The notes beneath the pieces are model-generated. The model was not told where the DNA came from, did no database searches, and worked only from the letters and a program-made list of their open reading frames with translations. Shown here one piece after another: positions 59,008 to 64,000 of a DNA stretch of 64,000 bases. The stretch's first letter is position 1. Every line of letters starts with the position of its first letter. The stretch is from Zeimonas arvi (GTDB lineage Bacteria; Pseudomonadota; Gammaproteobacteria; Burkholderiales; Burkholderiaceae_E). The position numbers were made by a program, and so were the translations under genes. Where the stretch lies: assembly GCF_008039575.1 (NCBI RefSeq), contig NZ_VDUY01000001.1:868001-932000 (forward strand). The letters are read 5' to 3'.

Positions 59008-59406
59008 ATGGAAGCCACGACCACCTCGCTGCCCGAAGGCCGCATGCCGGTGCTGCGCGTGATGCCCATGCCGGCCGACGCCAACGTTCACGGCGACGTC
59101 TTCGGCGGCTGGATCATGTCGCAGGTGGACATCGCCGGGTCGCTGCCCGCGGTGCGCCGGGCCAACGGCCGGGTGGCCACCGTGGCGGTGAATTCCTTCG
59201 TGTTCAAGCAGCCGGTGTTCGTGGGCGACCTGCTCAGCTTCTACGCCGACGTGGTCAAGGTGGGCCGCACCTCGATCACGGTGTTCGTGGAGGTCTACGC
59301 GCAGCGCAACCGGCTGGTCGACGAGGTGGTCAAGGTGACCGAGGCCACGCTGACCTACGTGGCCACCGACGAGGACCGCCAGCCGCGGCCGCTGCCGCCG
59401 GGCTGA
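59008..59406 (+). CDS. acyl-CoA thioesterase, YciA-type hotdog fold
   Basis: This 132-residue enzyme hydrolyses acyl-CoA thioesters. The active-site motif NVHGDVFGGWIMSQVDIAG (residues ~29-47) is that of the YciA/BACH-type family, with the HGD..GG pattern. The following TVAVNSFVFKQPVFVGDLL segment is also conserved. Length is typical. The gene is divergent from the exporter and converges on the halohydrin-dehalogenase-like gene, with a small GC hairpin between them. Confidence 0.9.
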   Translation: MEATTTSLPEGRMPVLRVMPMPADANVHGDVFGGWIMSQVDIAGSLPAVRRANGRVATVAVNSFVFKQPVFVGDLLSFYADVVKVGRTSITVFVEVYAQRNRLVDEVVKVTEATLTYVATDEDRQPRPLPPG

Positions 59407-59423
59407 GCGCCTCGGCGTGCCGC

Positions 59424-59441
59424 CCCGCGCGACTGCGCGGG
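59424..59441. terminator. short GC hairpin at convergent gene ends
   Basis: CCCGCGC (59424-59430) and GCGCGGG (59435-59441) form a perfect 7-bp stem with a GACT loop between the stops of the thioesterase (plus) and the SDR (minus) genes. No U-tract is present on either side, so bidirectional termination is only a suggestion. Confidence 0.3.
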
Positions 59442-59449
59442 CGCCGCGC

Positions 59450-60136
59450 TCAGCTCACCCAGCCGCCCGCGAAGGGAAAGCTCTGGCCGGCGAAGAAGTT
59501 CACCTCCGAACTGGCCAGGAAGACCGCGAACAGCGCGTCCTCGCGCGGCGTGGCGAGCCGGCCCGCCGGCACCTCGCGCTCGAGCCGCCGCTGAAAGGCC
59601 GGCAGCGCCTGCACCTCGGGCCCGTAGTACATCGGGTTCTCGACGAAATTCTGCGCGATCAGGTTGACCTGCACGTTGCTGGCGGCCACCTCGGCGCCCA
59701 CCGCGCGCACGTAGGAGACCTGGGCGCCGCGCGCCGCGGCGTAGGTCGAGGTGCGCTTCTGGCCGCGGAAGGCGGTGGCGCTGCCCATCACCACGATCTT
59801 GCCCGCGCGGCGCTCCAGCATGCCGGGCAGCACCGCCCGGAACAGGCGCGGCAGCGGGTCGACGATGTTGGCGAACACGTGCCGCCACTCGGCATCGCCC
59901 ACCTCGTGCGCGCGGGTGGACGGCGCCGGCACGCCCAGGTTGGCGATCAGCACGTCGACCGGACCGGCGGCCTCGGCCGCCCGCTGCGGCGCGCCGGGAT
60001 CCTCCATCGAGGACTCGTCGGCGAACACCGTGGCGCCGTGCTCGCGGAACACCTCGGCCAGCACCGGCCCCATGAAATCCCCGGCCTGCGTGACGAGCAC
60101 CCGCTTGCCCGCCAGGCTGTCTCCGATCCGCCCCAT
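59450..60136 (-). CDS. halohydrin dehalogenase-like SDR-fold protein
   Basis: This 228-residue protein has the SDR fold but not the SDR cofactor or catalytic motifs. The expected glycine-rich TGxxxGxG reads TQAGDFMG, with T16, F21 and G23 (T-X4-F-X-G). The catalytic tetrad Lys is replaced by Arg: S119, Y132 and R136 (S-X12-Y-X3-R). These are exactly the two diagnostic motifs of halohydrin dehalogenases, which use a Ser-Tyr-Arg triad to form epoxides from vicinal halohydrins without NAD(P)H. Other shared blocks are HDES-like ADESS (near 40) and a QNFVENPMYYGPEV loop where the halide site lies in characterised enzymes. Natural substrate unknown; a degenerate SDR is the alternative. Confidence 0.75.
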   Translation of the reverse strand: MGRIGDSLAGKRVLVTQAGDFMGPVLAEVFREHGATVFADESSMEDPGAPQRAAEAAGPVDVLIANLGVPAPSTRAHEVGDAEWRHVFANIVDPLPRLFRAVLPGMLERRAGKIVVMGSATAFRGQKRTSTYAAARGAQVSYVRAVGAEVAASNVQVNLIAQNFVENPMYYGPEVQALPAFQRRLEREVPAGRLATPREDALFAVFLASSEVNFFAGQSFPFAGGWVS

Positions 60137-60268
60137 CTTCTGCCTCCGCCCTGTCTTCGCCTTGCCTTGCAGCGATTATCGCCGCCGACCCGTCTCCACG
60201 AAATCATCCCGATTCCGGAACGCGGTGAAGTAAGGTTCGCGCTGAGTGCTCGAAAAAAAAGGTTGATC

Positions 60269-61381
60269 ATGACCATCTTCCTGTTCATTGCCGGACTGGT
60301 GCTGCTGGTGGCGGGCGCCGAACTGCTGGTGCGCGGCGCCTCGAAGCTCGCCGCTGCGATCGGCATGTCGCCGCTCGTCATCGGGCTGACCGTCGTCGCC
60401 TTCGGCACCAGCGCGCCCGAGATCGCGATCTCCGTGGGCGCGGCGCTGAAGGGCCAGTCCGACGTGGCGGTCGGCAACGTGGTCGGCAGCAACATCTTCA
60501 ACGTGCTGTTCATCCTGGGCGTGTCGGCGCTGATCGTGCCGCTGGCAGTGGCCCGGCAGCTGATCCGCCAGGAGGTGCCGGTGATGCTCGGCACTTCGCT
60601 GCTGCTGCTGGTGCTGATCCTCGATCGCTCGCTCGACAAGCTGGACGGCGCGCTGCTCGCCCTGCTCACGCTGGGCTACCTGGGCTTCCTGATCGTGCAA
60701 TCGCGGCGCGAGGGCGCGGCGACGGCAGGCGGCGGCAGCGCGGCAGCCGAAGCCGGGGCGTCCGGGCCCGCGCAGGCGGCACCGAAACCCCCGCGCCGGG
60801 GCGGCGGGCTGGCGCTCCAGATCGCGCTGGTCGTCGGCGGCCTGATCGCGCTCGTCTTCGGCGCGCGGATGCTGGTCGACGCCGCGGTGGCGTTCGCGCG
60901 GGCGATGGGCGTGAGCGAGCTGGTGATCGGCCTCACGATCGTGGCGGCTGGCACCTCGCTGCCCGAGGTCGCCGCCTCGATCACCGCCGCGCTGCGCGGC
61001 GAGCGCGACATGGCGGTGGGCAACGTGGTGGGCAGCAACATCCTGAACATCCTGGCCTGCCTCGGGCTGGCCTCGCTGGTGGCGCCCGCACCGCTCGCAA
61101 TCGCGCCTTCGGTGCTGAACTTCGACATCTGGGTGATGCTGGCCGCGGCGCTGGCCTGCCTGCCCGTGCTGATCACCGGCCGCGAGATCGCCCGCTGGGA
61201 AGGCGTCATCTTCCTTGGCTACTACCTGGCGTACGCCGCCTACCTGATCCTTGCGGCGCAGCAGCACGACGCGCTGGCAGGGTTCTCGAACGTCATGCTG
61301 TCCTTCGTGATCCCGCTCACGATCGTCACGTTCGTGGCGCTGGCCGTCCGGCCGGGCGCCACGCGGAGCCCGCGTCGATGA
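60269..61381 (+). CDS. calcium/sodium antiporter (CaCA family, YrbG type)
   Basis: This 370-residue inner-membrane protein contains the two inverted alpha-repeats of the family: FGTSAPEIAISVGAALKGQ...GNVVGSN (near residue 49) and AGTSLPEVAASITAALRGE...GNVVGSN (near 231), each with the acidic ion-binding residue. Between them a Gly/Ala/Pro-rich cytoplasmic loop (about 145-185) is unusually low-complexity. The ATG at 60269 is preceded by a run of A residues and GG. The stop overlaps the ATG of the mrpA-like gene (ATGA), indicating co-translation. Confidence 0.92.
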   Translation: MTIFLFIAGLVLLVAGAELLVRGASKLAAAIGMSPLVIGLTVVAFGTSAPEIAISVGAALKGQSDVAVGNVVGSNIFNVLFILGVSALIVPLAVARQLIRQEVPVMLGTSLLLLVLILDRSLDKLDGALLALLTLGYLGFLIVQSRREGAATAGGGSAAAEAGASGPAQAAPKPPRRGGGLALQIALVVGGLIALVFGARMLVDAAVAFARAMGVSELVIGLTIVAAGTSLPEVAASITAALRGERDMAVGNVVGSNILNILACLGLASLVAPAPLAIAPSVLNFDIWVMLAAALACLPVLITGREIARWEGVIFLGYYLAYAAYLILAAQQHDALAGFSNVMLSFVIPLTIVTFVALAVRPGATRSPRR

Positions 61382-64000
61382 CCTCGTTGCCCATCCTCGC
61401 ACTGCTGCCCTTCGCGGCGGCCGTGCTGCTCGCCGCGGTGCCCAATCGCTCTAAGCCGGCCGCTGCCTGGATCGCCGGCCTGACCGCGCTCGCCGGCTGC
61501 GCGCTGCTGGCGAGCCTCGCCCCCGCGGTCTTCGGCGGACGGGTGCCGGCCTGGAGCGTGCCCTGGATGCCGGGGCTGGGCATGGACTTCGGCTTCAGGC
61601 TCGACGGCCTGGCCTGGATGTTCTCGCTGCTGATCCTGGGCATCGGCGCGCTGGTGGTGCTGTACTCGGCCTGGTACCTGCACGACGAGGATCCGCCCGC
61701 GCGCTTCTTCATGTTCCTGATGCTGTTCATGGGAGCCATGCTCGGCGTGGTGCTCGCGGACAACCTGCTGCTGCTGGTCGTGTTCTGGGAGCTGACCAGC
61801 CTGTCGTCGTTCCTGCTGATCGGCTACTGGAACCACCGGATCGACGCCCGCGAGGGCGCGCGGATGGCGCTCACGATCACCGGCGCCGGCGGCCTGGCAC
61901 TGCTGGCCGGCGTGCTGCTGATCGGTCACATCGTGGGCAGCTACAAGCTCGACGACGTGCTGGCCGCAGGCGACGTCATCCGCGCGCACCCCCTGTACCT
62001 GCCGGCGCTGCTGCTGGTGCTGGCCGGCGCCTTCACCAAGTCGGCGCAGTTCCCCTTCCACTTCTGGCTGCCCCACGCGATGGCCGCGCCCACCCCGGTG
62101 TCGGCCTACCTGCACTCGGCCACCATGGTGAAGGCCGGCGTGTTCCTGCTGGCGCGCATGTACCCGGCGCTGGGCGGCAGCGACGCCTGGTTCTGGATCG
62201 TCACGCTGACCGGCCTGGCCACGCTGCTCGCCGGCGCCTGGCTCGCGATCTTCAAGCACGACCTGAAGGGCCTGCTCGCCTATTCCACGATCAGCCACCT
62301 GGGCCTGATCACGATGCTGTTCGGCCTGGACACGCGGCTGGCGGTGGTGGCGGGCGTCTTCCACATCATGAACCACGCGACCTTCAAGGCCTCGCTGTTC
62401 ATGGCGGCCGGCATCATCGACCACGAGAGCGGCACGCGCGACATGCGCAAGCTCAATGGCCTGTTCCGCTACATGCCGAAGACCGCGGTGCTGGGCATGG
62501 TGGCGGCCTCGGCCATGGCCGGCGTGCCGCTGCTCAACGGCTTCCTGTCCAAGGAGATGTTCTTCGCGGAAACCCTGGCGCGCTCGGGCAGCGGCATCAC
62601 CGGCTGGCTGCTGCCGGCCGGCGCGACGCTGGCGGGGCTGTTCAGCGTGGCCTACAGCACGCGCTTCGTGCACGACGTGTTCTTCAACGGCGAGCCGAAG
62701 GACCTGCCCAAGACCCCGCACGAGCCGCCGCGCTTCATGCGGGTGCCGGTCGAGTTGCTGGTGGTGCTGTGCCTGGCGGTGGGCATCGCGCCTGCGCTCA
62801 CCGTGGCGCCGCTGCTTGCGGTGGCCGCCGGCGCGGCGCTGGGCGGCCCGCTGCCCGAGTACAGCCTCTCTGTCTGGCACGGCTTCAACCTGCCGCTGCT
62901 GATGAGCGCGATCGCGCTGGCGGGCGGCCTGGCGCTCTACTTCGGCCTGCAGCGCAAGATGGACCTGCACCAGTTCATCCGCGTGCCGCGCGGCGGCCGC
63001 GAGGCCTTCCTGTTCGTGATCGAACGAAGCTACGAAGCGGCCCGCGGCCTCACGCTCGCGCTGCAGAACGGCAGCCTGCAGCGCTACCTGATGCTGCTGG
63101 TGGTCTGCGCGATCGCGGCCGGCGCCCTGCCCTTCGTCGAGCAGGGCTTCGGTGCGGGCGACCCCGGCGTCGGCGCAGTGCCGGTTCCGCCCTTCAACGG
63201 CGCCGTCGCTGCGATCTGGGCGGTGGGCGTGGTGGCGGCCTTCGCCACGACCATCGCCTACCGGCGCCGCCTGCTCGCGCTGATTCCCCTGGGCGCGGTG
63301 GGGCTGATCGTGAGCCTGGCCTTCGTGCACTTCTCGGCGCCCGACCTGGCGCTGACCCAGATCCTGGTCGAGGTGGTGACCATCATCCTGATGATGCTCG
63401 CGCTGGCCTGGCTGCCCGAGGAGAGCCCGCGCGAGCGCAGCCGCTGGGAAACCGGCCGCGACGCGCTGCTGGCCATGGTCGCCGGCCTGGGCGTGGCGGC
63501 GCTGGTGTATGCGGTGCTCGACCGCCCGGTGTCGTCGATCTCGCCCTACTTCCTGGAGACCGCCCTGCCCGAAGGCGGCGGCTCGAACGCGGTCAACGTG
63601 ATCCTGGTCGACTACCGGGGCTTCGACACCCTGGGCGAAATCACCGTGCTGGGCATCGCCGGCATCGCGATCCACGCGATCCTCGCCGGCTTCATGCCGC
63701 GGCGTCGCCCCAACGCCGGCGCAGCCGGCGCCGACCCGCACCCGCTGATGCTGGCGATCGTCTCGCGCCTGCTGCTGCCGCTGGCCGCGCTGGTGTCGGC
63801 CTACCTGTTCCTGCGCGGCCACAACCTGCCCGGCGGCGGCTTCATCGCCGGCCTGGTGCTGGCCATCGCGCTGATCCTGCAGTACGTGGCCAACGGCCAG
63901 GGCTTCGTGAGCGAGCGCATGCGCACCGACTTCCGGCCCTGGATCGGCTGGGGCCTGCTGATCGCCGGCGGCACCGGCGTGGGCGCCTGGCTCTTCGACG
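61378..64000 (+). CDS. mrpA: monovalent cation/proton antiporter subunit MrpA/MnhA (3' end outside window)
   Basis: This is 874 residues of a large polytopic subunit that continues past the window. The N-terminal part is a proton-translocating NuoL/MnhA-type domain: the conserved helix-5 Glu in VVFWELTSLSSFLLIGYW (near 139) and the Lys-containing FTKSAQFPFHFWLPHAMAAPTPVSAYLHSATMVKAG (near 222) are present. After residue ~640 a second block resembling the MrpA C-terminal extension/MrpB-like domain begins (SLAFVHFSAPDLALTQILVEV near 650, and RGHNLPGGGFIAG near 815). It would export Na+ in exchange for H+ as part of a multi-subunit complex whose other genes probably follow. Its ATG overlaps the antiporter stop. 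Confidence 0.93.
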   Translation, partial: MTSLPILALLPFAAAVLLAAVPNRSKPAAAWIAGLTALAGCALLASLAPAVFGGRVPAWSVPWMPGLGMDFGFRLDGLAWMFSLLILGIGALVVLYSAWYLHDEDPPARFFMFLMLFMGAMLGVVLADNLLLLVVFWELTSLSSFLLIGYWNHRIDAREGARMALTITGAGGLALLAGVLLIGHIVGSYKLDDVLAAGDVIRAHPLYLPALLLVLAGAFTKSAQFPFHFWLPHAMAAPTPVSAYLHSATMVKAGVFLLARMYPALGGSDAWFWIVTLTGLATLLAGAWLAIFKHDLKGLLAYSTISHLGLITMLFGLDTRLAVVAGVFHIMNHATFKASLFMAAGIIDHESGTRDMRKLNGLFRYMPKTAVLGMVAASAMAGVPLLNGFLSKEMFFAETLARSGSGITGWLLPAGATLAGLFSVAYSTRFVHDVFFNGEPKDLPKTPHEPPRFMRVPVELLVVLCLAVGIAPALTVAPLLAVAAGAALGGPLPEYSLSVWHGFNLPLLMSAIALAGGLALYFGLQRKMDLHQFIRVPRGGREAFLFVIERSYEAARGLTLALQNGSLQRYLMLLVVCAIAAGALPFVEQGFGAGDPGVGAVPVPPFNGAVAAIWAVGVVAAFATTIAYRRRLLALIPLGAVGLIVSLAFVHFSAPDLALTQILVEVVTIILMMLALAWLPEESPRERSRWETGRDALLAMVAGLGVAALVYAVLDRPVSSISPYFLETALPEGGGSNAVNVILVDYRGFDTLGEITVLGIAGIAIHAILAGFMPRRRPNAGAAGADPHPLMLAIVSRLLLPLAALVSAYLFLRGHNLPGGGFIAGLVLAIALILQYVANGQGFVSERMRTDFRPWIGWGLLIAGGTGVGAWLFD

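Overview
The window is about 70% G+C and closely packed with genes. It reads as a chromosomal segment of a betaproteobacterium, most likely Burkholderiales. The evidence is the dcw cluster order (mraZ to ftsZ, then a peroxiredoxin, lpxC, a DUF721/dciA gene and secA), rnpB just upstream of mraZ, the pilBCD-coaE-zapD-yacG block, and many ABC, TRAP and Bug-type solute-binding transport genes. There are no tRNAs, rRNA operons, CRISPR arrays, transposases or phage genes. The genus cannot be fixed from the sequence alone.

Layout. 1-8.1 kb is a catabolic and transport region: the 3' end of a luciferase-like flavin oxidoreductase, a TAXI-type TRAP system (binding protein, strong terminator, fused permease), trkH, and a divergent pair of an enolase-superfamily dehydratase-like gene and an aldehyde dehydrogenase. 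8.1-8.77 kb is the only long non-coding stretch and is built of long nested inverted repeats. 8.77-13.5 kb is a branched-chain-amino-acid-type ABC operon (livG-livF-livK-livH-livM, minus strand). 13.6-17.3 kb holds a zinc-ribbon membrane protein, an IlvD/Edd sugar-acid dehydratase and a CorC/HlyC-type CBS protein. 17.5-23.2 kb is pilB-pilC-pilD-coaE-zapD-yacG (plus). 23.2-29.1 kb is secA-argJ-DUF815 ATPase-Nudix/ThiE fusion (minus). 29.3-49.3 kb is dciA plus the dcw cell-wall and division cluster (minus), with lpxC and a peroxiredoxin downstream of ftsZ. 49.5-49.9 kb is the RNase P RNA gene. 49.9-56.4 kb holds pyrC, a DUF3025 gene, denD, and a tartrate/glycerate set (ttuC-like dehydrogenase, Bug-family binding protein, ttuD-like glycerate kinase). 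56.5-64 kb holds a lipoprotein, an Atm1-type ABC exporter, a thioesterase, a halohydrin-dehalogenase-like SDR, a Ca2+/Na+ antiporter and the start of an mrp Na+/H+ antiporter operon that runs off the window.

How the genes work together. The dcw cluster is almost fully translationally coupled: most neighbours overlap by 4-8 nt through ATGA, GTGA or similar junctions. The two gaps that break this (ftsW/murG and ftsQ/ftsA) are each spanned exactly by a small ORF that overlaps its neighbours by ATGA at both ends. I consider this the most unusual architectural signal in the window. The most interesting single protein is the SDR at 59450-60136, which carries both published halohydrin-dehalogenase motifs (T-X4-F-X-G and S-X12-Y-X3-R). 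Other points of note are a codon-usage island inside rsmH, a Lys in the FtsZ glycine-rich signature, an Arg replacing the Walker A Lys of LivF, and strong GC hairpins directly after two binding-protein genes. I did not find a clear multi-gene system of unknown type.
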